Below, one piece after another: positions 30,014 to 37,771 of a stretch of DNA of 64,000 bases. Origin of the DNA: Rhodococcus sp. Leaf247 (lineage in GTDB: Bacteria; Actinomycetota; Actinomycetes; Mycobacteriales; Mycobacteriaceae). Every line of letters starts with the position of its first letter. Positions within the stretch are counted from its first letter, which is position 1. The notes below the pieces were generated by a model, which searched no databases, was not told the DNA's origin, and saw only the letters and a list, made by a program, of their open reading frames with translations. A program made the translations under genes and the position numbers. Location: contig NZ_LMRP01000001.1 of assembly GCF_001426185.1 (NCBI RefSeq), forward strand, positions 1,900,765 to 1,964,764, given 5' to 3'.

Positions 30014-30480
30014 CGTGCGCCTCCCTTGGCTGTCGACAACGCGCCGGCTGCAATCGCGGCGGTGTTGATGCTGCTCAGCACCTCGTGCAACCGTTCCAGT
30101 TCGGACACGTCTGCCCCGAGTGCCTCTATGACCTTTCCCGGTATCGACTCCGCTGAACGTCGCAGAGCCGTTCCCTTGTCGGTCAGGGCGATCACCAACC
30201 GACGCTCGTCGGCGTCGCTCCGGCGGCGAGTGAGCAGACCGTCCGCATCGAGCCGCTTCAACAGCGGCGTCAGCGAGGCAGGCTCGAGTTGCAGAGCCGA
30301 CGCGATCTCCCCCGCCGACATCGGCGCCCGCTCCCACAACGCGAGCATGACGAGGTACTGAGGGTGCGTCAGCCCGAGCGGCTCGAGGAGCGGCCGGTAG
30401 ACGGACAGCACCGCTCGATTGGTGACAGCCAGGGCGAAACACACCTGGCGGTCGAGCGCGAGCGGGTCGGTGGTGGTCAC
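30010..30480 (-). CDS. MarR-family regulator, OhrR type
   Basis: This 156-residue winged-helix repressor contains LDRQVCFALAVTNRAVLSVY with a Cys at residue 14, followed by GLTHPQYLVMLALWE. This matches the OhrR subfamily, in which that Cys senses organic hydroperoxides. The wing region is RRRSDADERRLVIALT. The GTG start lies 6 bases from an inverted repeat that is a likely operator. The classical partner Ohr is not adjacent; instead it leads a DUF5313-DUF202-DUF202 operon. Confidence 0.9.
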   Translation of the reverse strand: MTTTDPLALDRQVCFALAVTNRAVLSVYRPLLEPLGLTHPQYLVMLALWERAPMSAGEIASALQLEPASLTPLLKRLDADGLLTRRRSDADERRLVIALTDKGTALRRSAESIPGKVIEALGADVSELERLHEVLSSINTAAIAAGALSTAKGGAR

Positions 30481-30486
30481 GAGGTC

Positions 30487-30510
30487 CACTCTACGCTGAT
30501 AGTTAGAGTG
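30487..30510. promoter_or_regulatory. Putative operator of the OhrR-like regulator
   Basis: CACTCTA (30487-30493) and TAGAGTG (30504-30510) form a perfect 7-base inverted repeat with a 10-base spacer, immediately upstream of the regulator's GTG. The position suggests autoregulation of the operon. Confidence 0.55.
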
Positions 30511-30550
30511 CTTACTGTTCGATGGCTCACTATTCGGGTGTGCGGGAGGG

Positions 30551-30630
30551 GGTGTGCACACCCCCACCACGAAGCGCACACCCTTTACGGCCGGCTGCAG
30601 AGGGTGTGACGCGCTGGAAGGGGTGTGCAC
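30551..30630 (+). repeat. Nested-hairpin repeat, unit A
   Basis: About 80 bases. The outer arms are GGTGTGCACACCCCC and GGGGTGTGCAC; the inner arms are GCGCACACCCT and AGAGGGTGTG around a CGGCCGGCTGC loop. It is followed by CCCGTGAGCAGCG, shared with units B and C. It belongs to a six-member family in this window. Confidence 0.85.
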
Positions 30631-30670
30631 GTACCGCCCGTGAGCAGCGCGATTGCGTGCGGGTGCTGGA

Positions 30671-30755
30671 GTGGGTGCACACACCCCCACCCCAAAGCGC
30701 ACACCCTCTACGGCCTGCTGCAGAGGGTGCGGAGCGCTGGAAGGGGTGTGCACAC
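30671..30755 (+). repeat. Nested-hairpin repeat, unit B
   Basis: It shares AAGCGCACACCCTCTACGGC, GAGCGCTGGAAGGGGTGTG and the trailing CCCGTGAGCAGCG with unit A. The spacing from unit A is 40 bases of unrelated sequence. Confidence 0.85.
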
Positions 30756-30810
30756 GCCACCCGTGAGCAGCGAGGAGGCCGGAGCTTGCCGACGTCCTCC
30801 CGTGCTGCAA

Positions 30811-30895
30811 TGGGTGTGCACACCCCCCACACTGAAGCGCACACCCCCTACGGTCAGCTGCAAAGGGTGTGGCGCGCTGGAAGGGGTGTGCACAC
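30811..30895 (+). repeat. Nested-hairpin repeat, unit C
   Basis: It starts TGGGTGTGCACACCCCCCAC and ends GGAAGGGGTGTGCACAC. The inner arms are GCGCACACCCC and AAAGGGTGTGGCGC. It is followed by CCCGTGAACAGCG, one change from units A and B. Confidence 0.85.
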
Positions 30896-30950
30896 TCAGC
30901 CCGTGAACAGCGCAGGTCCGCGCGCAGTCCATCCAAGGCCGAGCGCCTCA

Positions 30951-31033
30951 GGTGCACACACCCCCACCCTCGAGCGCACACCCCCTACGGCCAGCTGCAA
31001 AGGGTGTGACTCGCTCGAAACGGTGTGCACACC
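30951..31033 (+). repeat. Nested-hairpin repeat, unit D
   Basis: It starts GGTGCACACACCCCCACC and ends GAAACGGTGTGCACACCC. The inner arms are GCGCACACCCC and AAAGGGTGTGAC. It lies 18 bases downstream of the proline-rich gene stop on the opposite reading direction and is the most divergent copy at its 3' arm. Confidence 0.8.
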
Positions 31034-31050
31034 CACCGCAGTTCCGGCGA

Positions 31051-31677
31051 TCAGGGCGTCGGGGGTGCGCATTCCGCCGTTGCCGGAGCGCCCTCAGGTG
31101 CCTTGCCTGCCGGACCGGCGCCTTCGGGGCCGTGACCTGCAGGACCGTGACCCGCGGGACCGGGGCCTGCGGGACCATGGCCGGCCGGGCCACCCTCAGG
31201 ACCGCATCCGGGTGCAGGCGGAGTCGGCGCGCCCTCGGGCGGTGTCGGCGCATCAGCGGGCGGTGTCGGCGCATCAGCGGGCGGGGCCGGCGCATCAGCG
31301 GGCGGGGCCGGCGCATCAGCGGGCGGGGCCGGAGCATCAGCGGGCGGGGCCGGAGCATCCGCAGGCGGAGTCGGCGCATCAGCGGGCGGGGCCGGCGCAT
31401 CAGCGGGCGGGGCCGGAGCATCAGCAGGCGGAGTCGGCGCACCCTTGGGCGGCGCAGGCGCATCAGCAGGCGGAGTGGGAGCAGCCGCGGGATCGCAGGT
31501 GGCGTCCGGGGCAGCGTCGGGTGCAGGGGCGTCGGGTGTAGCACTTTCCGACACCGGCGGCGCTTCACCGGGACCGTCCGCGGAGGCGGTGCCCACGGCT
31601 CCGAGCAGGAGCCCTCCGGCCAGTACAGCTCCGGCAACCAGTCGGCCGGTCCTTACGCGCATCTTTCGTGTCGACAT
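31051..31677 (-). CDS. Secreted proline-rich repeat protein
   Basis: This 208-residue protein has a signal peptide (MSTRKMRVRTGRLVAGAVLA, hydrophobic core, cleavage near ASADG). About twelve heptad repeats of the type (A/T)PPADAP follow (about residues 70-150), then a Gly/Pro/His-rich tail GHGPAG. Three Cys flank the repeat region. The extended proline-rich form suggests a cell-wall or surface role, but no function is recognised. GAGGGGAC precedes the ATG at 31677. It is divergent from a two-component system, which may regulate it. Confidence 0.78.
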   Translation of the reverse strand: MSTRKMRVRTGRLVAGAVLAGGLLLGAVGTASADGPGEAPPVSESATPDAPAPDAAPDATCDPAAAPTPPADAPAPPKGAPTPPADAPAPPADAPAPPADAPTPPADAPAPPADAPAPPADAPAPPADAPAPPADAPTPPADAPTPPEGAPTPPAPGCGPEGGPAGHGPAGPGPAGHGPAGHGPEGAGPAGKAPEGAPATAECAPPTP

Positions 31678-31742
31678 CTTCGTCCCCTCTGTCGTCGGCA
31701 CCGGGGTGGCGCCGCTCGTGATGTCGACAGTCGGGCGTGGAC

Positions 31743-31797
31743 CTGAAGCCTTCCTGAAGTCGCGCGGTTCGCAGGCTCGTCTTCAGCAAGTCTTCAG
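31743..31797. promoter_or_regulatory. Two opposed hexamer direct-repeat pairs, candidate response-regulator boxes
   Basis: CTGAAG occurs at 31743 and 31754, and CTTCAG at 31781 and 31792. Each pair is spaced exactly 11 bases start to start, the spacing used by OmpR/PhoP-type dimers, and the two pairs are in opposite orientation. They lie between the proline-rich protein gene and the response regulator gene, one pair facing each. Confidence 0.6.
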
Positions 31798-31820
31798 GCG
31801 CGGACCCGCATAGTGGTGTC

Positions 31821-32525
31821 GTGAGCGAACGGCGACCGGCACTGACCCCCCGAATTCTCGTGGTCGAGGACAACGAGACGTTGCGGCTGTCCGTGTCCAC
31901 GGCCATCGCGGACATGGGCGCCGATGTCCGTTCCGCGCCGGACGGGTCGACACTCGAACGTGCGCTGACGGATCACCGTCCGCATCTCGTCGTTCTGGAC
32001 ATCATGCTTCCGGGTCGCGACGGGCTCGAGCTGCTGCGCGTCGTGCGGCGGTCCGGCGATGCTGCGGTGTTGATGTTGACCGCACGGGACTCGATCTCCG
32101 ATCGTGTCGCTGGTCTGACCGCCGGCGCGGACGACTATCTGGTGAAGCCGTTCGCGATGGCGGAACTCCTCGCCCGCGTCACCGCCGTGCTCCGTCGACA
32201 CGGCGCGGTCGCCACGTCGATCGAGTGCGGAGACGTGTCGGTGGACACCGAATCCGGCGACGCGACACGCTCGGGTCACCACCTGAATCTGACCGCGACG
32301 GAGTGGAAGTTGTTGTCCTACCTCGCTGCTCAACGAGGTAGGACGGTATCCAAGACCCAGATCCTGACACAGGTGTGGGGCTACGACGCGTACGACGAGA
32401 ACCTCGTCGAGGTCCACATCAGCGCGCTGCGGCGCAAGCTCGAGGAGTTCGGCCCGCGCATCCTGCACACCCGTCGCGGCATCGGCTACGTGTTGGCCGC
32501 CGACACCGTGAGCCCGGCGACATGA
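31821..32525 (+). CDS. OmpR/PhoP-family response regulator
   Basis: This 234-residue regulator has an N-terminal receiver domain (acidic pocket E16-D17, phosphoacceptor D60 in VVLDIMLPG, switch Lys in LVKPF). Its C-terminal winged helix contains LNLTATEWKLLSYLAAQRG and RGIGYVL. The start is GTG. Its stop overlaps the kinase ATG by four bases (ATGA), so the pair is co-translated. The likely targets are its own promoter and the divergent proline-rich gene, from the hexamer repeats between them. Confidence 0.93.
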   Translation: MSERRPALTPRILVVEDNETLRLSVSTAIADMGADVRSAPDGSTLERALTDHRPHLVVLDIMLPGRDGLELLRVVRRSGDAAVLMLTARDSISDRVAGLTAGADDYLVKPFAMAELLARVTAVLRRHGAVATSIECGDVSVDTESGDATRSGHHLNLTATEWKLLSYLAAQRGRTVSKTQILTQVWGYDAYDENLVEVHISALRRKLEEFGPRILHTRRGIGYVLAADTVSPAT

Positions 32526-33898
32526 CGACCTCACCCCGGCGCGGTCTGCGCACCGGATCGCTACGACTGCGATTGCTTCTGTCCGTGATGTCGGTGGTGC
32601 TCGTTCTACTGGTCGGCATCGTGGTCGCCACGACATTTCTGCTGCAACGGCAACTCGAGGCGTCCGCGGGGGACAGCCTCGCCGGCCGCACCGCCACCGC
32701 TCAACAGCTGCTGGACAACGGTGCCGATCCCACCGAGATCGTCTCCGCGACACAGGGAGAGAACGTGGCGGCGCAACTGGTGACGACGGACGGTCGCATC
32801 GTCGGCGACCTCGCGCTCCGAGCGACGACACCGCCGCCCGCACTGCGCCCGCCGGCGACCCCGGGGGGCGGCCCGCCGCCGGGTCCCCCACCTGGCCCGG
32901 AAGAGACGAGGCCGACGCGAGTCTCGACGACGACGCTGACAGACGGATCGGTGTTGACCGTTGCGGTCGACACGTCGTCGATCGACGCCGTGCAGCGTCA
33001 GTTGCTGATCGTGCTGATTCCCCTGGTTCTCGTCGCGACCGCGGTCGCGGCTCTGCTCATGGCGGTGGTTGTGGGTGCGTCGCTGCGGCCGCTGCGCAGC
33101 ATGACGTCGCTGGCCCGGTCCATCACCAGAGGTAACCGAGGCGATCGACTCGCTCCGACTCGTTCCGACACCGAACTCGGCGAGACCGCAACGGCTTTCG
33201 ATGAAATGCTCGACGAGCTCGAAGGCGCCGAGGCGCGGGAACGTGCTGCGGCGGATCGCACGCGGCAGTTCGTCGACGATGCGGCGCACGATCTGAGGAC
33301 ACCGGTGGCGGGCATCTCGGCCGCAGCCGAGACTCTCCTACGTGGCGGCGTCGACACGGATCGCGATGTGCGAGAAAGACTGTTGGCGTCGATGATTCGG
33401 GAGTCGCGACGCGCGTCCCGGCTGATCGACGACCTTCTGATGTCGGCACGCACCGACGACGACGTCGACCTGGACCGTCGGCCTCAGGATCTTCTCGCAT
33501 TGGTTCGGGCGGATGCGGACCGCGTGCGAGTGATCGCTCCCGACGCGACCGTGGTGGTCGACGGCGAGAGTGTCGTGGCGCGTGTCGACGGTGCACGGTT
33601 CGCTCGAATCCTGGCCAACCTCACCGACAATGCCCTCCGCTACGGACCACCCGAGGGGACGGTCACCCTCACCGTCACCAGGTCGGCCGACACCGCGATC
33701 GTGACGGTGCAGGATCAGGGACGGGGCATCGCCGAGCACGAGGCCGACCGCATCTTCGACAGGATGGTCCGACTCGACGACGCCCGTTCCACCGAAGGAT
33801 CGGGGCTCGGACTGACGATCGCGCGCACGTTCGCGCGGGCGCACGGCGGTGACGTCGTGTACGACGGCACCGCCTTCGTCGTCACTGTGCCGGTGTGA
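32522..33898 (+). CDS. Sensor histidine kinase
   Basis: This 458-residue kinase has two transmembrane helices bracketing an extracellular domain (about 45-165). That domain contains a conspicuous proline/glycine stretch (TPGGGPPPGPPPGP). HAMP, the phosphoacceptor H256 in DDAAHDLRTP, the N-box NLTDNALRYGP, the G1-box DQGRGI and GSGLGLTIA follow. It pairs with the upstream regulator. The stimulus is unknown. Its last 17 bases overlap the opposing MFS gene. Confidence 0.93.
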   Translation: MTTSPRRGLRTGSLRLRLLLSVMSVVLVLLVGIVVATTFLLQRQLEASAGDSLAGRTATAQQLLDNGADPTEIVSATQGENVAAQLVTTDGRIVGDLALRATTPPPALRPPATPGGGPPPGPPPGPEETRPTRVSTTTLTDGSVLTVAVDTSSIDAVQRQLLIVLIPLVLVATAVAALLMAVVVGASLRPLRSMTSLARSITRGNRGDRLAPTRSDTELGETATAFDEMLDELEGAEARERAAADRTRQFVDDAAHDLRTPVAGISAAAETLLRGGVDTDRDVRERLLASMIRESRRASRLIDDLLMSARTDDDVDLDRRPQDLLALVRADADRVRVIAPDATVVVDGESVVARVDGARFARILANLTDNALRYGPPEGTVTLTVTRSADTAIVTVQDQGRGIAEHEADRIFDRMVRLDDARSTEGSGLGLTIARTFARAHGGDVVYDGTAFVVTVPV

Positions 33899-35114
33899 CC
33901 GTACGAGTGCCGACCAGCACCGCGCCGAGCCCGACGACTGCACTGACCAGCATCGCGACGGCCATGGGCACCGCAGTGTCCTCGCCCCCGAGGCCCACCA
34001 GCGGCGAGATGACCGCGGCGAGCCCGAACTGCGCCGCCCCCATGACAGCGGAGCCGGTTCCGGCGGCCCGACGGGCTTCGCCGAGGGCGAGCGTGGTGGC
34101 GTTGGCGATGATGAAACCGAGGCTGGCCACCGCGAACCACAGCAGGACGAGCGTCGCCCACAGATAGGGCCCGACGACGGCGTCGACGACCAGGAGCGCG
34201 GAGAACGTCACCATGGCGACGAGGCCGACTCGCAGCAGCGTCTCCGGACGTACTCGATCGACGAGTTTCGCGTTGGCTCCGCTGGTCACCACGATGCCGA
34301 GAGCGTTCGCGGTGAAGGCGATGGAGTACCACGTCGTCGACAAGCCGTGGACTTCCTGGAGTACGAACGGCGACGCCGAGATGTACGCGAACATGACGCC
34401 GAATCCGAAGGCGAACGCACCGGCGAAGCCGAGGAAACGCCTGTTGGACAACACCTCTCGAGCATCCCGCATCATGGCGGACACGCCGCCGGTGCTGCGG
34501 AGTTCCGCCGGGTGACTCTCCGGCAGCAGGGCGAGCACACCGACGAACATGAGGACGGACACCGCGGCGAGAACCCAGAACACGCCGCGCCACCCGGTCA
34601 GGCCGATGACGGCACCGCCGAGCAGCGGAGCGATGACGGGAGCGACGCCGTTCACCAGGACGAGCAGGCTGAACAGCTTCGCTGCCGCCGCGCCGCGTGC
34701 ACGGTCACTGATGACGGCGCGGGAGAGAACGACGCCGGCGGCACCGGTGAAGCCCTGCACGAACCGGAACACGGTGAGCAGCTCCACCGTCGGGGACCAC
34801 GCGCACAGAATCGTGGCGATGATCGAGACGAAGGTGCCGATCATCAGCAGGGGCCGCCTGCCGAAGCGGTCGGACAACGGCCCGATCACCAGGTTGCCGA
34901 CGGCCAGTCCCACCAGGAAGGTGGTGAGAGTCAGCTGGATGGCCGAGGCGCTGACACCGAACTCCTCCGCCATGCGGGGGAACGCCGGGAGGTACATGTC
35001 GATGGACAGCGGAGCGACGGCTGCCAGAAGTGCCAGCATCGCGATCACGCCGGACGAGACGGGCCGTGCCGCGGTGGAGTCGACGGTGTCGTCGGACCGG
35101 GTGTCGACGCTCAT
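33882..35114 (-). CDS. MFS drug efflux pump, Bcr/CflA type
   Basis: This 410-residue protein has twelve predicted helices. The N-terminal segment APLSIDMYLPAFPRMAEEFG and the loop GPLSDRFGRRPLL are typical of the Bcr/CflA group exporting bicyclomycin- or chloramphenicol-type compounds. GGAGG sits 8 bases before the ATG. It is divergent from a marR gene with a short AT-rich palindromic gap, so it is probably repressed by that regulator. Confidence 0.9.
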   Translation of the reverse strand: MSVDTRSDDTVDSTAARPVSSGVIAMLALLAAVAPLSIDMYLPAFPRMAEEFGVSASAIQLTLTTFLVGLAVGNLVIGPLSDRFGRRPLLMIGTFVSIIATILCAWSPTVELLTVFRFVQGFTGAAGVVLSRAVISDRARGAAAAKLFSLLVLVNGVAPVIAPLLGGAVIGLTGWRGVFWVLAAVSVLMFVGVLALLPESHPAELRSTGGVSAMMRDAREVLSNRRFLGFAGAFAFGFGVMFAYISASPFVLQEVHGLSTTWYSIAFTANALGIVVTSGANAKLVDRVRPETLLRVGLVAMVTFSALLVVDAVVGPYLWATLVLLWFAVASLGFIIANATTLALGEARRAAGTGSAVMGAAQFGLAAVISPLVGLGGEDTAVPMAVAMLVSAVVGLGAVLVGTRTVTPAQ

Positions 35115-35134
35115 CGGATGGCCTCCGTATTGGA

Positions 35135-35146
35135 TATAACTTTATA
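35135..35146. promoter_or_regulatory. Putative MarR operator between the MFS pump and marR
   Basis: TATAA-CT-TTATA is a perfect AT-rich palindrome in otherwise GC-rich DNA, within the 41-base gap between the divergent genes. A TATACA element overlapping it could be the -10 of the marR promoter, placing the transcript start at or next to the ATG at 35156. Confidence 0.55.
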
Positions 35147-35155
35147 CATACTCAC

Positions 35156-35632
35156 ATGAGTAGAATGGCAGCCATGGAGCCCGGAAGTCCAGTGAGCGAG
35201 TCCGATGTGATCGACATCGCTCGCGAGGTTCGCGCCCTCGTCTGGTCGCTCCGACGTTTCGGTGAGCGTCAATCCGGCCTGCCCGCTCTCCCTCATTCCG
35301 AACTCGAAGTTCTGCGGGTGGTGGTGGGCCATGAGGGGACCACCGTCTCGGACGTCGCCCGCATGCTGGGCTTGCACAGCAGCAACGTCAGCACGACGGT
35401 GCGACGTCTGATCGACAAGGGACTGCTCGCGCGGGACACTGATCCCGGTGACAGACGGTCGAGTCGGCTGCATTCCACCGCTACAGCACGGCGGCACGGC
35501 GAGATGATCGACGACGTGTGGATCGACGCGATCGGACGCCGACTCGCCGCCATGTCTCCGGACGACGCAGCCCTGCTCTCCCGCGCCGCACCGCTCCTCG
35601 CGCACCTCACGTCGATGCCGGCCGAACCCTGA
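35156..35632 (+). CDS. MarR-family regulator of the MFS pump
   Basis: This 158-residue winged-helix protein has a recognition region TVSDVARMLGLHSSNVSTTV followed by the wing ARDTDPGDRRSSRLHST. ATGs at 35156, 35165 and 35174 are all possible. The first fits a leaderless transcript from the TATACA element, since no ribosome binding site is seen. The divergent pump and the palindrome argue for local repression. Confidence 0.85.
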   Translation: MSRMAAMEPGSPVSESDVIDIAREVRALVWSLRRFGERQSGLPALPHSELEVLRVVVGHEGTTVSDVARMLGLHSSNVSTTVRRLIDKGLLARDTDPGDRRSSRLHSTATARRHGEMIDDVWIDAIGRRLAAMSPDDAALLSRAAPLLAHLTSMPAEP

Positions 35633-35669
35633 CGACTGCGCGAGGCGACGGAACCGTCATAGTGACGCC

Positions 35670-36209
35670 ATGCTGATGTCGCTCCGCCTTCTTCGACAGA
35701 TGGCGCCGTGGCGCACCGGACACGGTCCCGTGCGCGTCGAACCCACCCGCACCTGGTTCCGAGTCGCGCCGTCCGACCTGGACGTGTTGATGCACATGAA
35801 CAACGGCCGCTACCTGTCGATACTCGATGCCGGCCGAGTGGACATGTTCGTCCGCGGCGGATTGTGGCGGACGCTGCGAGGCAAAGGGTGGCATCCAGTC
35901 GTTGCGTCGCAGACCATCACGTACGTGCGCTCCCTGACTCTGTGGACCAAGTTCTCCGTGTCGACGCGATTTCTCGGCGTGGATGCGAAGAACGCGTACC
36001 TGGAGCAGATCTTCGACGTCGACGGACGGGTGCACGCGACGGCCGTCGTCGCACTGCGTTTCCTCGACGACACGGGAACGTCCGTTCCCACCGAGAGCAT
36101 CGTCGCGTTGTTCGGCGCCGACGCCGCTCCCCGTCACCGTCCGGACGCCGAGATTCCGCTGGGCCGCCGAACACAGCACCTGATCGTCACCGCGTTCGAC
36201 GACGCCTGA
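35670..36209 (+). CDS. Acyl-CoA thioesterase, hotdog (4HBT) family
   Basis: This 179-residue hotdog-fold protein contains the conserved catalytic-region motif SDLDVLMHMNNGRYLSILDAG (Asp followed by MHMNN). It resembles THEM6-like/acyl-CoA thioesterases that hydrolyse acyl-CoA or acyl-ACP. The N-terminal 25 residues are basic. The substrate chain length is unknown. It stands alone between marR and modA. Confidence 0.85.
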   Translation: MLMSLRLLRQMAPWRTGHGPVRVEPTRTWFRVAPSDLDVLMHMNNGRYLSILDAGRVDMFVRGGLWRTLRGKGWHPVVASQTITYVRSLTLWTKFSVSTRFLGVDAKNAYLEQIFDVDGRVHATAVVALRFLDDTGTSVPTESIVALFGADAAPRHRPDAEIPLGRRTQHLIVTAFDDA

Positions 36210-36277
36210 CCGCCGCATCCGCAGTCGCTGCTATATCGTCGCTTCCGAACCGCACCTGCGGTCAGAAGGAGCGCATC

Positions 36278-37030
36278 ATGCCCAGAACATCCGTGCTCGT
36301 CTGCGGAGCGGCGGCGTTGGTCGTGGCGATGTCGGCATGCTCGTCTCCCGACGCCGGAGACACCGTCACGGTGTTCGCCGCCGCGTCGCTGAAGACCACG
36401 TTCACCGAGTTGGGGACGCAGTTCGAGCAGTCGCATCCGGGCACCACCGTCACGTTCACCTTCGCGGGCTCGTCGGACCTGCTGTCCCAACTCACGCAAG
36501 GTGCCCGCGGCGACGTGTTCGCCTCGGCCGACGCCGCCACCATGCAGCGGGCAGTCGACGCGGATCTGATCGACGGGAACCCGGTGACCTTCGCGACGAA
36601 CACCCTCACCATCGTCACTCCTCCCGGCAATCCGGCGGGCATCACATCGTTCGCCGATCTGGCGAGACCCGGTACAGACACCGTCGTGTGCGCACCGCAG
36701 GTGCCGTGCGGAGCCGCCACCGAGAAACTCGAGGGCGCCACCGGGGTGACTCTTACGCCGGTCAGCGAGGAGTCGTCGGTGACGGACGTGCTGGGCAAGG
36801 TCACGTCCGGGCAGGCCGACGCCGGACTCGTCTACGTCACGGACGCCTCCGGCGCCGGAGATGCCGTCGACACGGTGGTCTTCCCGGAATCGTCCGGCGC
36901 TGTCAACACCTACCCGATCTCCACGTTGACCGACTCTCGCACACCGGACCTCGCGAGCGATTTCGTGGACTTCGTGGTCGGCGCCGACGGACAGAAAGTG
37001 CTGGGCGAGGCGAGTTTCGGCGCACCCTGA
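36278..37030 (+). CDS. modA: Molybdate ABC transporter substrate-binding lipoprotein ModA
   Basis: This 250-residue periplasmic-binding protein has a lipoprotein signal (AALVVAMSAC, Cys about residue 22) and ModA motifs TVFAAASLKTTFTELG, FTFAGSSDLLSQL and GARGDVFASAD. AGAAGGAGCG precedes the ATG. The permease and ATPase genes modB and modC are not adjacent; the next gene is an unrelated oxidoreductase. This is therefore an orphan modA in the window. Confidence 0.9.
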   Translation: MPRTSVLVCGAAALVVAMSACSSPDAGDTVTVFAAASLKTTFTELGTQFEQSHPGTTVTFTFAGSSDLLSQLTQGARGDVFASADAATMQRAVDADLIDGNPVTFATNTLTIVTPPGNPAGITSFADLARPGTDTVVCAPQVPCGAATEKLEGATGVTLTPVSEESSVTDVLGKVTSGQADAGLVYVTDASGAGDAVDTVVFPESSGAVNTYPISTLTDSRTPDLASDFVDFVVGADGQKVLGEASFGAP

Positions 37031-37107
37031 CACATCGGGGGGAATGATCCGGGATTCGACGGGGTTGGCCGAGCGAGACGCTCGTCGTACGACCGAAGGA
37101 GAATGAC

Positions 37108-37767
37108 GTGAAGATCGGCATCATCGGAGCAGGAGACATCGGCGGCACCCTGACGCGGCGGCTGCGCGCTGTCGGCCACGAGGTCGCCGTGTCCAACTCG
37201 CGCGATCCCGAGACCCTCGCCGATCTGGCATCCGAGACGGGAGCTACCGCCGTCTGGGCCAAGGACGCCGCGACCGACGCCGACCTGGTCATCGTCAGCA
37301 TCCCGCAGAAGAACACTCCCGACCTGGCGTCGGGCATCCTGTCCGCGCGCAAGCCCGGAGCGCCGGTCATCGAGACCAACAACTACTACCCGCAGCAGCG
37401 TGACGGAAAGATCGACGCGATCGAATCGGGAACGCCGGAAAGTGTGTGGGTCTCGGAGGTGCTCGGCGAGCCGGTAGTCAAGGCGTTCAACGGCATCTGG
37501 TGGAAGCACCTCCTGAACAAGGGTGTTCCGGCCGGAACCGACGGACGTATCGCACTCCCTATCGCCGGGGACGACGCCGATGCCAAGAAGCTCGTGTCCG
37601 AGGTCATCGACGATATCGGCTTCGACGTCGTCGATACCGGCTCGCTTGCGGACTCCTGGCGTCAGCAGCCCGGAACACCGGTGTACGGCAAGGACTTCGG
37701 CACCGATGCGGCTGTCGAGGCACTGGCACAGGCCACCCCCGAGCGCACCGACGAGTGGAAGGCCTGA
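37108..37767 (+). CDS. NAD(P)-binding oxidoreductase, F420-reductase-like (COG2085)
   Basis: This 219-residue Rossmann protein starts KIGIIGAGDIGGTLTRRL and continues with VIVSIPQKNTPDL and PVIETNNYYPQQRDGKI. It resembles NADPH:F420 oxidoreductase-like proteins and YqeC-type dinucleotide-binding proteins. The catalytic role is uncertain. A GAAGGAGAATGACGTG context gives a strong ribosome binding site for the start. Confidence 0.85.
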   Translation: MKIGIIGAGDIGGTLTRRLRAVGHEVAVSNSRDPETLADLASETGATAVWAKDAATDADLVIVSIPQKNTPDLASGILSARKPGAPVIETNNYYPQQRDGKIDAIESGTPESVWVSEVLGEPVVKAFNGIWWKHLLNKGVPAGTDGRIALPIAGDDADAKKLVSEVIDDIGFDVVDTGSLADSWRQQPGTPVYGKDFGTDAAVEALAQATPERTDEWKA

Positions 37768-37771
37768 CCGT

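Noticed and set aside
30551-31033. CRISPR array
   Set aside because: The conserved units are longer (about 80 bases) and imperfect, the intervals vary from 40 to 55 bases, and no cas genes are nearby.
30522-31541. A 339-codon plus-strand frame through the repeat cluster
   Set aside because: Its apparent protein repeats come from the DNA hairpin units and the antisense of the proline-rich gene. There is no ribosome binding site or domain.
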